64,000 nucleotides of DNA, taken from Rhodospirillales bacterium. GTDB lineage: Bacteria > Pseudomonadota > Alphaproteobacteria > Acetobacterales > Acetobacteraceae. Below the pieces are notes generated by a model. It did no database searches. It worked only from the letters and a program-made list of their open reading frames with translations, and had not been told where the DNA came from. Below are positions 55,699 through 63,906 of this stretch, in pieces (position 1 is the stretch's first letter; each line of letters starts with the position of its first letter). Location: assembly GCA_017304945.1 (NCBI GenBank), contig JAFKLG010000061.1:32582-96581 (forward strand), given 5' to 3'. The position numbers and the translations under genes were made by a program.

Positions 55699-55745
55699 CA
55701 ACTTACACGAAGTTGTGAGTTACCTGTCGTGAACGATCCGTTCAC
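55699..55745. promoter_or_regulatory. two 17-bp dyads upstream of the gene at 55813
   Basis: CAACTT-ACACG-AAGTTG (55699-55715) and GTGAAC-GATCC-GTTCAC (55729-55745) are both perfect 6-5-6 inverted repeats, with centres 30 bp apart (about three helical turns). They sit in an AT-richer gap between nrdB and the small gene at 55813 and may be operator sites. One could also end nrdB transcription, though no T-run follows. Confidence 0.5.
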
Positions 55746-55812
55746 TAAGTCGGACTAGACGGAAGGGTGAACGGCGCGGGCGCCCGAGAGTTGATGAAGG
55801 GGGCATGACGAG

Positions 55813-56121
55813 GTGGGAGACACCACGACGAACGATCTGATCAGGCGGGATGAGGACGCGGCACGCGATCCGTCCCTCGGTGCCGGCGGCGCAGGTGGTG
55901 CGCCACGCTACAGTCGCCGCTTGTCGGACAAGATCCTGATCGCCTTCCATCATGCGTGTGACCAAGGCGATTTCGAGGTTGCGGACCAGCTCCTGCACAC
56001 GCTGGAGATGATGCTGACCCGCCGTCCGGTGACGCCGGACGGCTCGCGCCGGCGCAACATGGAAAGCCTGGTGGCCGCGCATGAGCGGCTCTGGCATCTC
56101 CGGCATCCGGTCATCGACTGA
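55813..56121 (+). CDS. conserved small hypothetical protein
   Basis: A 102-residue protein starting at GTG 55813; nearby ATGs are out of frame. After a Gly/Ala-rich leader the C-terminal 65 residues are compact and helical: RRLSDKILIAFHHACDQGDF, EVADQLLHTLEMML, and LVAAHERLWHLRHP. The arrangement looks like a small helical repeat (TPR-like) unit. I recall similar proteins in alphaproteobacteria, without assigned function. Convergent with the methyltransferase at 56142. Confidence 0.7.
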   Translation: MGDTTTNDLIRRDEDAARDPSLGAGGAGGAPRYSRRLSDKILIAFHHACDQGDFEVADQLLHTLEMMLTRRPVTPDGSRRRNMESLVAAHERLWHLRHPVID

Positions 56122-56141
56122 CCTGCCGCGGCCGCGCCGGT

Positions 56142-56948
56142 TCACGCCATCGGCAAGGCCGCCGCATCCCGCAACACCGCGTCCGCCGCTGGCGTGAACC
56201 CGTCCGCCTCGTGCAGCACCAGTCCCGGTAGCACGCGGAACGGCGAGCGCCCTGCCCGCACGCCCTGCACCAGCAGCAAGCGCGCCGGTCGACCCAGGCG
56301 GGGCCATAGCGGCAGCATCGCCCGCGCGGCGCAGTTGGCCGCCTGCATTGCCGCCAGCACCTCCGGCAGCGCCGCCGGCGGCAGGATCAGCGTGAGCGTG
56401 CCGCGCGGATGCAGGCAGCCCGCCAGTGCCGTCGTCCAGGCGCCGATCAGGCCGGGTTCGGCCTGCTTGGCCCGCCGCCGGCCCGGATCGGGTGAGGCCG
56501 CGCCGGAATCCGGATGATAGGGCGGATTGGCGAAGGCGTGGTGGAACCGCCCGAACCCGCCGAACCCGCACCGACCCTGGTCGCCCGCTCCATGCGGCAG
56601 CGCTTCCGCCATCACGTCGGCCACCGCGAAGCGCAGACCGGGCATCCCGTTCTGCGCGGCGTTTCCGATCGCCAGCCGCACCAGGGCCGGGTCGCAATCC
56701 ACGCCCACCCCCTCCACCCCAGCCACCCGCGTCGCGAGACAGAGCAGCCCCGCGCCCGACGCGCAGCCCGCCTCCAGCACACGCTGGCCGGCCCGCGCCG
56801 GGATCGCCGCCGCCAGCAGCACCGGCTCGAGCCCGCTGCGGAACCCACGTTCCGGCTGCGTGTAGCGCACCCGCCCGCCCAGCAATCCATCCGTCGTGGT
56901 CGCCGGGGCGGTGATGATGGCGCTGCCCGCGTCAGAGCTCGCCGGCAT
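56142..56948 (-). CDS. tRNA1(Val) A37 N6-methyltransferase-like (TrmN6-type) protein
   Basis: A 268-residue methyltransferase. TTDGLLGGRVRYTQPERGFR leads into the SAM motif VLEAGCASGAGLLCLATRV, then VGVDCDPALV and the N6-adenine signature HHAFANPPYHPD (NPPY). That motif and the N-terminal layout match COG4123/TrmN6, which methylates A37 of tRNA-Val in E. coli. Start ATG 56948 overlaps the preceding DUF2007 gene by 17 bp. Confidence 0.85.
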   Translation of the reverse strand: MPASSDAGSAIITAPATTTDGLLGGRVRYTQPERGFRSGLEPVLLAAAIPARAGQRVLEAGCASGAGLLCLATRVAGVEGVGVDCDPALVRLAIGNAAQNGMPGLRFAVADVMAEALPHGAGDQGRCGFGGFGRFHHAFANPPYHPDSGAASPDPGRRRAKQAEPGLIGAWTTALAGCLHPRGTLTLILPPAALPEVLAAMQAANCAARAMLPLWPRLGRPARLLLVQGVRAGRSPFRVLPGLVLHEADGFTPAADAVLRDAAALPMA

Positions 56949-57138
56949 CGGCGAGGATGCGCAGGGCGCGCGCATGGTCGGCCTCCGGCACGGCGACTCG
57001 GCGCGGGATGGCGCCGATGCTGCCTTCCATCGCACTCGTGTGCTGGTCGAGCAGCACCGCGTCGATTCCCGCATCGGCCAGCAAGGCGAGGAGGAACGAG
57101 AGCCTGACGGGATCGTTGGACTGGAGGACCGCACGCAT
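56932..57138 (-). CDS. DUF2007 small protein
   Basis: A 68-residue protein: MRAVLQSNDPVRLSFLLALL, then GIDAVLLDQHTSAMEGSIGA and IPRRVAVPEADHARALRIL, the DUF2007 pattern (a putative signal-transducing-type small domain). The start at ATG 57138 matches the family; an upstream ATG would add 12 residues without similarity. It is coupled to the TrmN6-like gene and diverges from the polyprenyl synthase gene. Function unknown. Confidence 0.85.
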   Translation of the reverse strand: MRAVLQSNDPVRLSFLLALLADAGIDAVLLDQHTSAMEGSIGAIPRRVAVPEADHARALRILADAGEL

Positions 57139-57249
57139 CGCCGCATGGTGCCGGTGCGGTCCGGGAAAACGCAACCGGCGCAGCTTGACCCTCTTTCCGA
57201 GGGGCCGATATGGTGCGCCGCCATACCCCTAACACGATCGGGAGACCCC

Positions 57250-58302
57250 GTGGGCGGCCTCGCCAGTCCCTACCCGTCAGGCGTTGCGCCGGTTTCCCCA
57301 AGGGCGGGACACGAAGACGCATTGAGCGCCCTCGTCGATCTCGTCCAGGACGACCTCGAAGCCTGCAACCGCACCATCGTTGCGCGCATGGACAGTCCCG
57401 TCGCGCTGATCCCGCAGCTCGCCGCGCATATCGTTGCCGCCGGCGGCAAGCGGCTGCGGCCGCTGCTCACCCTCGCCGCCGCGCGGCTGTGCGGCTATCC
57501 CGGCCCCGCCGGCGGGGCGCGGCACGTCGACCTCGCCGCCTGCGTCGAGTTCATCCACACCGCCACCCTGCTGCACGACGACGTCGTCGACGAGAGCCAG
57601 CTGCGCCGCGGACTCGCCTCGGCCAACGCCGTGTTCGGCAACAAGGCCTCGGTGCTGGTCGGTGACTTCCTATTCGCCCGCGCCTTCCAGCTGATGGTCG
57701 CCGACGGCTCGCTGCGCGTGCTGGAGATCCTCTCGCGTGCCGCCGCGACCATCGCCGAGGGCGAGGTGCTGCAGCTGATCACCCAGAACGACCTCACCAC
57801 CACGGAGCGTCGCTATCTCGACGTGGTGGAGGGCAAGACCGCCGCCCTGTTCGCCGCGGCCTGCCAGGTGGGCGCCGTGGTCGCCGATCGCCCCCGCCCC
57901 GAGGAAAACGCCCTCGCCACCTACGGCATGAAGCTCGGCACCGCCTTCCAACTGGTGGACGACGCACTCGACTACGCCGCCGACCAGGTGACGCTGGGCA
58001 AGACGGTCGGCGACGACTTCCGCGAGGGCAAGATCACCTTCCCGGTACTCGTCGCCTACGCCGCCGGCGATGCGCCGGAGCGCGCCTTCTGGCAGCGCAC
58101 CATCGAGCAGATGGAGCAGACCGAGGCCGATCTGGCAGAGGCCATGGCGCTGATGACGCGGCGCGACGCCATCCCGGCCACGATCGGCCGCGCGATGCGA
58201 TTCGCGCAGGAGGCGAAGGCCGCGCTGGACGTGTTCCCCGACACGCCGATTCGCCGCGCCCTGGTCGCAGTGGCCGACTACACCGTCCAGCGCGCCCGCT
58301 GA
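57250..58302 (+). CDS. ispB: long-chain polyprenyl diphosphate synthase (octaprenyl/decaprenyl type)
   Basis: A 350-residue trans-prenyltransferase that makes the ubiquinone side chain. First aspartate-rich motif HDDVVDE (D110, D111, D114), second FQLVDDALDY. GGKRLRPLLTLAAA, GEVLQLITQND and GDDFREGKITFPVLVAY (the last typical of long-chain synthases) are present. GTG 57250 follows GGGAG. The exact chain length (C40-C50) is not determinable; decaprenyl would fit Q-10 alphaproteobacteria. Confidence 0.92.
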   Translation: MGGLASPYPSGVAPVSPRAGHEDALSALVDLVQDDLEACNRTIVARMDSPVALIPQLAAHIVAAGGKRLRPLLTLAAARLCGYPGPAGGARHVDLAACVEFIHTATLLHDDVVDESQLRRGLASANAVFGNKASVLVGDFLFARAFQLMVADGSLRVLEILSRAAATIAEGEVLQLITQNDLTTTERRYLDVVEGKTAALFAAACQVGAVVADRPRPEENALATYGMKLGTAFQLVDDALDYAADQVTLGKTVGDDFREGKITFPVLVAYAAGDAPERAFWQRTIEQMEQTEADLAEAMALMTRRDAIPATIGRAMRFAQEAKAALDVFPDTPIRRALVAVADYTVQRAR

Positions 58303-58468
58303 GCGCCGAGCGGCCGGCGCGCCCGCCGAGCACATCACGGTCGGGTATGGGCGTTGGCGCGTCATTCGGCCATGGAGGCGGCCGGGGCGACCGGTCCGCG
58401 GCCCTGGCCGGGTTGATCGCCGCGGCGGAGCCTGCAAGTAAGAGATCCGCGGAACGAGGACGGTTGGC

Positions 58469-59137
58469 ATGGACATGACGGGTGAGCGCCGCATTGCGGC
58501 GCCGCGGCAGGTGGTGTGGGACGCGCTGAACGACCCGGCCGTCCTGAAGGCCAGCATCCCGGGATGCGAGAGCCTCGAGAAACTCTCCGACACGCAGATG
58601 AAGGCGACCGCCGCGGTGAAGATCGGGCCGATCTCGGCGCGATTCACCGGCAACGTCCAGCTCACCGACATGGACCCGCCGAATGGCTACACGATCGGCG
58701 GTGAGGGCCAGGGCGGCGTTGCCGGCTTCGCCAAGGGCGGCGCCAAGGTGCGGCTCGCCGACGATGGCGGCGCCACCCTCCTCGGCTACGAGGTCCACGC
58801 CCAGGTCGGCGGCAAGATCGCCCAGCTCGGCGCGCGGCTGATCGATGCGACCGCCAAGCAGATGGCCGACGCGTTCTTCACCCGCTTCACTGCCCAGGTG
58901 GAGGCCGCCGCCGCGCCGGCCGCCCCGCCCCCCGGCAGCGAGCCGCAGCCGATCGCGGCTGGCCACGCACCCGCCGGCACGCCGCCGATCGCACCGCCGC
59001 CCGTTGCGCCCCCGCCCGAGGCCATCAGCCCGCTCGCGCTGCTGCCGGCCGAACCGTTCGGCCTGCCACTGGCCTTCTGGTTCGGCGGTGCGGTGTTCGC
59101 GGTGATCGTGCTGCTGTTCCTGGTGAGTTCGCTGTAG
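58469..59137 (+). CDS. coxG: CO dehydrogenase subunit G-like (CoxG, SRPBCC) protein, membrane-anchored
   Basis: A 222-residue protein. Residues 1-150 form a SRPBCC/CoxG domain (RRIAAPRQVVWDALNDPAVL; GCESLEKLSD; AQLGARLIDATAKQMADAFF), then a Pro/Ala-rich linker of about 45 residues and a C-terminal membrane helix (about 198-220). CoxG proteins recruit the CoxDE maturation proteins of molybdenum hydroxylases to the membrane. The next gene, coxD, starts inside its stop codon (TAGTG). Confidence 0.88.
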   Translation: MDMTGERRIAAPRQVVWDALNDPAVLKASIPGCESLEKLSDTQMKATAAVKIGPISARFTGNVQLTDMDPPNGYTIGGEGQGGVAGFAKGGAKVRLADDGGATLLGYEVHAQVGGKIAQLGARLIDATAKQMADAFFTRFTAQVEAAAAPAAPPPGSEPQPIAAGHAPAGTPPIAPPPVAPPPEAISPLALLPAEPFGLPLAFWFGGAVFAVIVLLFLVSSL

Positions 59138-60030
59138 TGCCGTTGCCCGCCACGGTCGCCGACACCGCTCGCCTGCTCTCCGACCAGGGCTACGTGGCCG
59201 ACCGCGCGCTGGCGACCACGGTCCACCTCGCCCTGTCGATGGCGCGCCCGCTGTTCCTGGAAGGCGAGCCGGGCACCGGCAAGACCGAGATCGCCAAGGT
59301 CCTCGCCGCCGGGCTCGGCCGCCGCCTCGTGCGGCTGCAGTGCTACGACGGCATGGACCTGTCGGCCGCCGCCTATGAGTGGGACCACCCGCGCCAGCTC
59401 ATGGCGATCCGCCTGGCCGAAGCCGCCGGCCAGACCGACCGGGACGAGCTGGCGCGCGACATCTACACCCGGGAGTTCCTGCGCACCCGCCCGCTGCTGG
59501 CCGCGATCGACCCCGACCAGCCGCCCGCGGTGCTGCTGATCGACGAACTCGACCGCGCGGACGAGCCGTTCGAGGCGTTCCTGCTCGAGCTGCTGGCCGA
59601 TTTCCAGATCAGCGTGCCGGAATACGGCACGGTGCGCGCCACCACGCGGCCCGTGGTGGTGCTGACCTCCAACCGCACGCGTGAGGTGCACGACGCGATC
59701 CGGCGGCGCTGCCTGTATCACTGGGTCGACTACCCGGATGCGGCGCGCGAGCGGGCGATCCTGGCCGCGAAGGCGCCCGAGGTGCCGGCCCAGCTCGCCG
59801 CCCAGGTGGTCGCCTTCGTGCAGCGGCTGCGCGGCGAGGACCTGTTCAAGCTGCCCGGCGTCGCCGAGACCATCGAGTGGGCGCAGGCGCTGCTGCACCT
59901 CGACAAGACGGAGCTGACCAGCGGTGACGTGGACGAGACGCTGGGTGTGCTGCTGAAGTACCAGGACGACATCGCCAAGATCCGCGGCGCCGAAGCCGCC
60001 CGCCTGGTCTCCGAGTCGCAAGGAACATAG
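59137..60030 (+). CDS. coxD: MoxR-type AAA ATPase, CoxD-like
   Basis: A 297-residue MoxR-family AAA+ ATPase. Walker A is GEPGTGKTE at 43-51, Walker B is VLLIDELDRAD (about 129), and sensor region VVVLTSNRTREV is followed by an arginine-finger-like RRRCLYHW. CoxD acts with the VWA protein CoxE in inserting or reordering the sulfur-molybdenum-copper site of CO dehydrogenase-type enzymes. No coxE or hydroxylase subunits follow; the next 230 bp is repeat DNA. Confidence 0.9.
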   Translation: MPLPATVADTARLLSDQGYVADRALATTVHLALSMARPLFLEGEPGTGKTEIAKVLAAGLGRRLVRLQCYDGMDLSAAAYEWDHPRQLMAIRLAEAAGQTDRDELARDIYTREFLRTRPLLAAIDPDQPPAVLLIDELDRADEPFEAFLLELLADFQISVPEYGTVRATTRPVVVLTSNRTREVHDAIRRRCLYHWVDYPDAARERAILAAKAPEVPAQLAAQVVAFVQRLRGEDLFKLPGVAETIEWAQALLHLDKTELTSGDVDETLGVLLKYQDDIAKIRGAEAARLVSESQGT

Positions 60031-60094
60031 GGCGCCCGCCCCCGGGGATCATGGCCGAGCGTGCGGCTTCGTGTCATGGCCGGCGCTGCCGCCC

Positions 60095-60192
60095 GGTGTC
60101 ATGGCCGGCGCAGGCCGGCCATCCACGACGTCTCTGTCGCACCACCGGGAGGAAAGCCGTGGATGGCCGCGACGAGCGCGGCCATGACACGG
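60095..60192. repeat. cloverleaf-type palindromic element, second complete copy
   Basis: Outer stem GTGTCATGGCCG (60096-60107) with CGGCCATGACAC (60179-60190), 12 bp perfect. Central arm GGCCATCCACG (60117-60127) with CGTGGATGGCC (60158-60168), 11 bp perfect. Its left 34 bases match the copy inside glgX-malQ with one change. A partial copy precedes it at 60070-60090. It lies between convergent coxD and the DUF2312 gene. Confidence 0.88.
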
Positions 60193-60264
60193 GGGCCGAA
60201 CCAGGCGCGTGCCTACCCCGCGTGCCCCGGCCCATCCCGCGTGCTCCGGCCTATCCCGGGAAGC

Positions 60265-60546
60265 TCACATCCCCAGCGCGCGGCGGTAGACGTCGAGCAG
60301 CGTCTCCTGCTCCTCCACCTCGGCCGCCTCCTGCTTGCGGATGCGGATGAGCTGGCGCAGCACCTTCACGTCGAACCCGGCCGACTTCGCCTCGGCATAG
60401 ATGTCCTTGATGTCGCCACCAAGCGCCTTGCGCTCTTCCTCGAGCCGCTCGATGCGGTCGACGATGCTGCGCAACCGGTCGGCCGCGATGCCACCGGTCT
60501 TGACGTCGTCGTCCTTGACGTCCTTCTCGACCACGCTCAACGCCAT
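60265..60546 (-). CDS. DUF2312 (GapR-like) nucleoid-associated protein
   Basis: A 93-residue protein: RLRSIVDRIERLEEERKALG, then DIKDIYAEAKSAGFDVKVLR, then QLIRIRKQEA and LLDVYRRALGM, the full DUF2312 pattern, including the coiled-coil first helix. In Caulobacter this family is GapR, which binds overtwisted, AT-rich DNA ahead of forks and RNA polymerase. ATG 60546 follows GGGAAGA; a 17-residue longer form is less likely. Convergent with coxD. Confidence 0.88.
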   Translation of the reverse strand: MALSVVEKDVKDDDVKTGGIAADRLRSIVDRIERLEEERKALGGDIKDIYAEAKSAGFDVKVLRQLIRIRKQEAAEVEEQETLLDVYRRALGM

Positions 60547-60639
60547 GTCGCCGTCTTCCCACCCGGTTGCGGAGCGGGCGGGCATAGCTGCGCCCACCCC
60601 GCCCGGTCAATCACTTCCGCACCGCGGCGCGCCATCCGC

Positions 60640-60951
60640 TCAGTGCCCCGGATTGGCCTTCGCGAAGGCCGCCTTCTGCTCCGCCGTCGCTTCCTTCTGG
60701 TGCTTCGCCTGCCAGTCCTTGTAGGGCATGCCGTAGACGATCTCCCGCGCGTCGGGATCCGCGAGCGTGATGCCCTGCTCCGCCGCGGCCTCCCGGTACC
60801 AGCGCGACAGGCAGTTCCGGCAGAACCCGGCCAGGTTCATCATGTCGATGTTCTGCACGTCCGATCGCTCGCGCAGATGCGCCACCAGCCGGCGGAAGGC
60901 GGCGGCCTCCAGTTCGGTGCGGGTCTTGTCGTCGAAGTCGGGTGCGGCCAT
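60640..60951 (-). CDS. DUF1244 family protein
   Basis: A 103-residue protein: FRRLVAHLRERSDVQNIDMM, NLAGFCRNCLSRWYREAA, then EIVYGMPYKDWQAKHQKEAT, the DUF1244 pattern, with a conserved C-x-x-C pair that may bind a metal. Preceded by a near-perfect ribosome site, AGGAGGTATCC-ATG. Function not known. It lies 93 bp upstream of the DUF2312 gene on the same strand, which may be chance or a shared transcript. Confidence 0.85.
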   Translation of the reverse strand: MAAPDFDDKTRTELEAAAFRRLVAHLRERSDVQNIDMMNLAGFCRNCLSRWYREAAAEQGITLADPDAREIVYGMPYKDWQAKHQKEATAEQKAAFAKANPGH

Positions 60952-61034
60952 GGATACCTCCTGTTCGTCGCCGCAAGATGGCGTCTCCACGCCGGCTTCG
61001 CCATAGTGCCGGCCCGAAGGAGAGGGACCCGAGA

Positions 61035-62321
61035 ATGACCGCTGCCGCCTGGGACGACCAGCGCGCCCGCGCGACCCTGCGCCGCCTGTTCGACACCGCG
61101 GTCGCGGCGGCCGACCCCCGCTCCGTCCTCGCGCGGCACCTGCCGCCGAAGCCCACACGGGGTCGCGTCGTGGTGGTGGGCGGCGGCAAGTCGGCCGCGG
61201 TCATGGCCGCCGCGCTCGAGGATGCCTGGCCGGACGTCCCGCTCGAGGGCACCGTCGTCACCCGTTACGGCCACGCCGTGCCCACCCGGCGGATCGAGGT
61301 GATCGAGGCGTCCCACCCGGTCCCCGACGCCAACTCCGAGGGCGGGGCGCGGCGCCTGCTCGATCGGGTCCGTGGCCTCGGCCCCGACGATCTCGTGCTC
61401 GCCCTGATGTCGGGCGGCGCCTCCGCCCTGCTCGCCGCGCCCGCCGACGGCCTGACCCTTGCCGACAAGCAGGCGGTGAACCGCGCCCTGCTCGCCTGCG
61501 GCGCCAACATCACCGAGATGAACGCGGTGCGGAAACACCTCTCGGCGATCAAGGGTGGCCGCCTGGCCGCGGCGGCGGCCCCGGCGCGGGTGGTGACGCT
61601 CGCGATCAGCGACGTCCCCGGCGACGATCCCGCCGTGATCGGCTCCGGCCCGACAGTGCCCGACGCCACCACCTTCGCCGAGGCCCGCGCGCTGGTCGCC
61701 CGCTACCGCCTCCCCGTCTCGCCCGCCGTCGAGGCACGCCTGCGCCAGGACGCGGACGAAACGCCGAAGCCGGGCAGCCTCCCGCACACCGAGTTCCGCA
61801 TGATCGCCACCCCGATGATGGCGCTCACCGCCATGGCGGAGGCTGCGCGCGCCGCCGGACTGACGCCGCTCATCCTCGGCGACGCGCTGGAGGGCGAGGC
61901 GCGCGAGGTGGGCACGCTGATGGCCGGCATCGCCCGCAGCGTCCGCGCGCATGGCGCACCGTTGCGCCCGCCCGCGGTGCTGCTCTCGGGCGGCGAGACC
62001 ACCGTCACCCTGGGCAGCGGCCCCACCGGCACCGGCGGGCGCAACACCGAGTTCCTGCTGGGTCTCGGCGTCGCGCTGGATGGCGCGGCGGGGATCTGGG
62101 CGATGGCGGGCGACACCGACGGGATCGACGGCATGGACGAGATCGCCGGGGCGCTGCTGGCGCCGGACAGCCTCGCCCGCGCCCGCGCCCTGGGGCTCGA
62201 CCCGCGCGCGAGCCTCGCCCGCCATGACAGCCACGGGTTCTTCGGCGCTCTCGATGACCTGATCGTCACGGGGCCGACGCTGACCAATGTGAACGATACC
62301 CGCGCCATCCTGATCGCCTGA
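61035..62321 (+). CDS. glycerate 2-kinase, MOFRL family
   Basis: A 428-residue TtuD-type kinase that phosphorylates D-glycerate to 2-phosphoglycerate. GRVVVVGGGKSAAVMAAAL at the N-terminus, VLALMSGGASALLAAP, and the C-terminal MOFRL region (LLSGGETTVTLGSGP; GGRNTEFLLGLG; AGDTDGIDG) are family signatures. It leads a unit with pyk 15 bp downstream, so glycerate carbon can pass through enolase and pyruvate kinase to pyruvate, as in tartronate or glyoxylate breakdown. Confidence 0.94.
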   Translation: MTAAAWDDQRARATLRRLFDTAVAAADPRSVLARHLPPKPTRGRVVVVGGGKSAAVMAAALEDAWPDVPLEGTVVTRYGHAVPTRRIEVIEASHPVPDANSEGGARRLLDRVRGLGPDDLVLALMSGGASALLAAPADGLTLADKQAVNRALLACGANITEMNAVRKHLSAIKGGRLAAAAAPARVVTLAISDVPGDDPAVIGSGPTVPDATTFAEARALVARYRLPVSPAVEARLRQDADETPKPGSLPHTEFRMIATPMMALTAMAEAARAAGLTPLILGDALEGEAREVGTLMAGIARSVRAHGAPLRPPAVLLSGGETTVTLGSGPTGTGGRNTEFLLGLGVALDGAAGIWAMAGDTDGIDGMDEIAGALLAPDSLARARALGLDPRASLARHDSHGFFGALDDLIVTGPTLTNVNDTRAILIA

Positions 62322-62336
62322 GAAGGACCACGCTGC

Positions 62337-63770
62337 ATGGCCGTCCGCCCCAAGCTGCGCCGCCGGCGCCGCACCAAGATCATCGCGACCATCGGACCCG
62401 CCAGCTCCACGCCCGAGGTGCTCGCGCGCCTGTTCCAGGCCGGCGCCGACGTGTTCCGGCTGAATTTCTCGCATGGCACGCATGAGGACCACGCCGCCCG
62501 CATTGCGATCATCCGCCAGCTCGAGGAGCGGTTCGACCGCCCGATCGGCATCCTCGCCGACGTGCAGGGCCCGAAGCTGCGGGTCGGCCGCTTCGGCGGC
62601 GGGCGGGTGCAGTTGCAGACCGGCCAGACCTTCCGGCTCGACCTCAACCCGACGCCCGGCGATCGCGACCGGGTCAACCTGCCGCATCCGGAGATCATCG
62701 AGGCCGCCTCGATCGGCTGCACCCTGCTGCTTGACGACGGCAAGCTGCGGCTGCGGGTCGCCCGCAAGCGGGGCGACGCGCTGGAGACCGAGGTCGTGGT
62801 CGGCGGCCCGCTGTCCGACCGCAAGGGCGTCAACGTCCCCGACGTGGCGCTGCCGATCCCGGCGTTGACCGAAAAGGACCGCGACGACCTGGCCTTCGCC
62901 GTCGCGCACGGCGCCAACTATATCGGCCTCTCCTTCGTGCAGCGGCCCGAGGACGTGATCGAGGCCAAGCGCCTGGTCGACGGCAAGGCCTGGATCATGG
63001 TCAAGCTCGAGAAGCCGCAGGCGCTCGAGAACCTCGACGCGATCCTGGCCGAGACCGACGCGGTGATGGTGGCGCGCGGCGATCTCGGCGTGGAGCTGCC
63101 GCCCGAGGAAGTGCCGCTGGCGCAGAAGCGCATCGTCCGGCTCGCCCGCCAGTTGGGGAAGCCCGTGGTGGTCGCGACCCAGATGCTGGAGAGCATGATC
63201 AGCGCCCCTGCCCCGACCCGCGCCGAAGCCTCGGACGTGGCGACGGCGGTGTTCGACGGGGCGGATGCGGTGATGCTGTCGGCCGAGACCGCCGCCGGCC
63301 AGTATCCCTACGAGTCGGTCAACATGATGGACCGCATCGTCGCGCGGGTGGAGCAGGACGACATCTGGCGGGCGATGATCGAGGCCTCCCGCATGGCGCC
63401 CGAGGGCCGCGCCGCCGATGCGATCGCCGCGGCGGCGCAGCAGGTGGCGCACACGATCGGCGCGAAGGGGATCGTCGCCTTCACCGCCTCGGGCCGGACG
63501 GCGCTGCGCGTCGCGCGGGAACGTCCCGAACAGCCGGTGATCGGGCTGACGCCGCTCCTCGAGACGGCGCGGCGGATGGCGCTGATCTGGGGCGTGCATG
63601 CGGTGGTGACGCCCGACGTCCATTCGATGACCGAGGCAGTGAATCGCGCGGCCCGCACCGCCCTGACTGAGGGCTTCGCCGCGCATGGCGATTCGATCGT
63701 GGTGACCGCCGGCGTCCCGTTCGCCCATGCCGGCACCACCAACGCGCTCCGCGTCGCCACCGTCAAATAG
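62337..63770 (+). CDS. pyk: pyruvate kinase
   Basis: A 477-residue pyruvate kinase. RRRTKIIATIGPASSTPEVL starts the barrel, RLNFSHGTHED and GPKLRVG carry substrate ligands, IMVKLEKPQALENLD holds the catalytic Lys-Glu pair, and MVARGDLGVELPPEEVPLAQ and MLSAETAAGQYP complete the active site. It converts PEP and ADP to pyruvate and ATP. It follows glycerate kinase by 15 bp and is probably co-transcribed with it. Confidence 0.96.
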   Translation: MAVRPKLRRRRRTKIIATIGPASSTPEVLARLFQAGADVFRLNFSHGTHEDHAARIAIIRQLEERFDRPIGILADVQGPKLRVGRFGGGRVQLQTGQTFRLDLNPTPGDRDRVNLPHPEIIEAASIGCTLLLDDGKLRLRVARKRGDALETEVVVGGPLSDRKGVNVPDVALPIPALTEKDRDDLAFAVAHGANYIGLSFVQRPEDVIEAKRLVDGKAWIMVKLEKPQALENLDAILAETDAVMVARGDLGVELPPEEVPLAQKRIVRLARQLGKPVVVATQMLESMISAPAPTRAEASDVATAVFDGADAVMLSAETAAGQYPYESVNMMDRIVARVEQDDIWRAMIEASRMAPEGRAADAIAAAAQQVAHTIGAKGIVAFTASGRTALRVARERPEQPVIGLTPLLETARRMALIWGVHAVVTPDVHSMTEAVNRAARTALTEGFAAHGDSIVVTAGVPFAHAGTTNALRVATVK

Positions 63771-63906
63771 CGAGAGGCATGTTGCTGGGTGCGTGCCGTC
63801 CAGTGGCACGTGCCGGCGAGGATGCGTGCGGTTCGGTGGGTGCGTGCCGGCGGGGATGGCCGGGTCGAGCCCACTGCTGTCCGGGATGAAAAGCTCTGGA
63901 CGCGGT

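Noticed and set aside
60840..63809. Minus-strand open frame of 989 codons opposite glycerate kinase and pyk
   Set aside because: It is antisense to two well-conserved enzymes, has repetitive Arg/Gly/His/Asp composition typical of high-GC shadow frames, and contains no recognisable motif.
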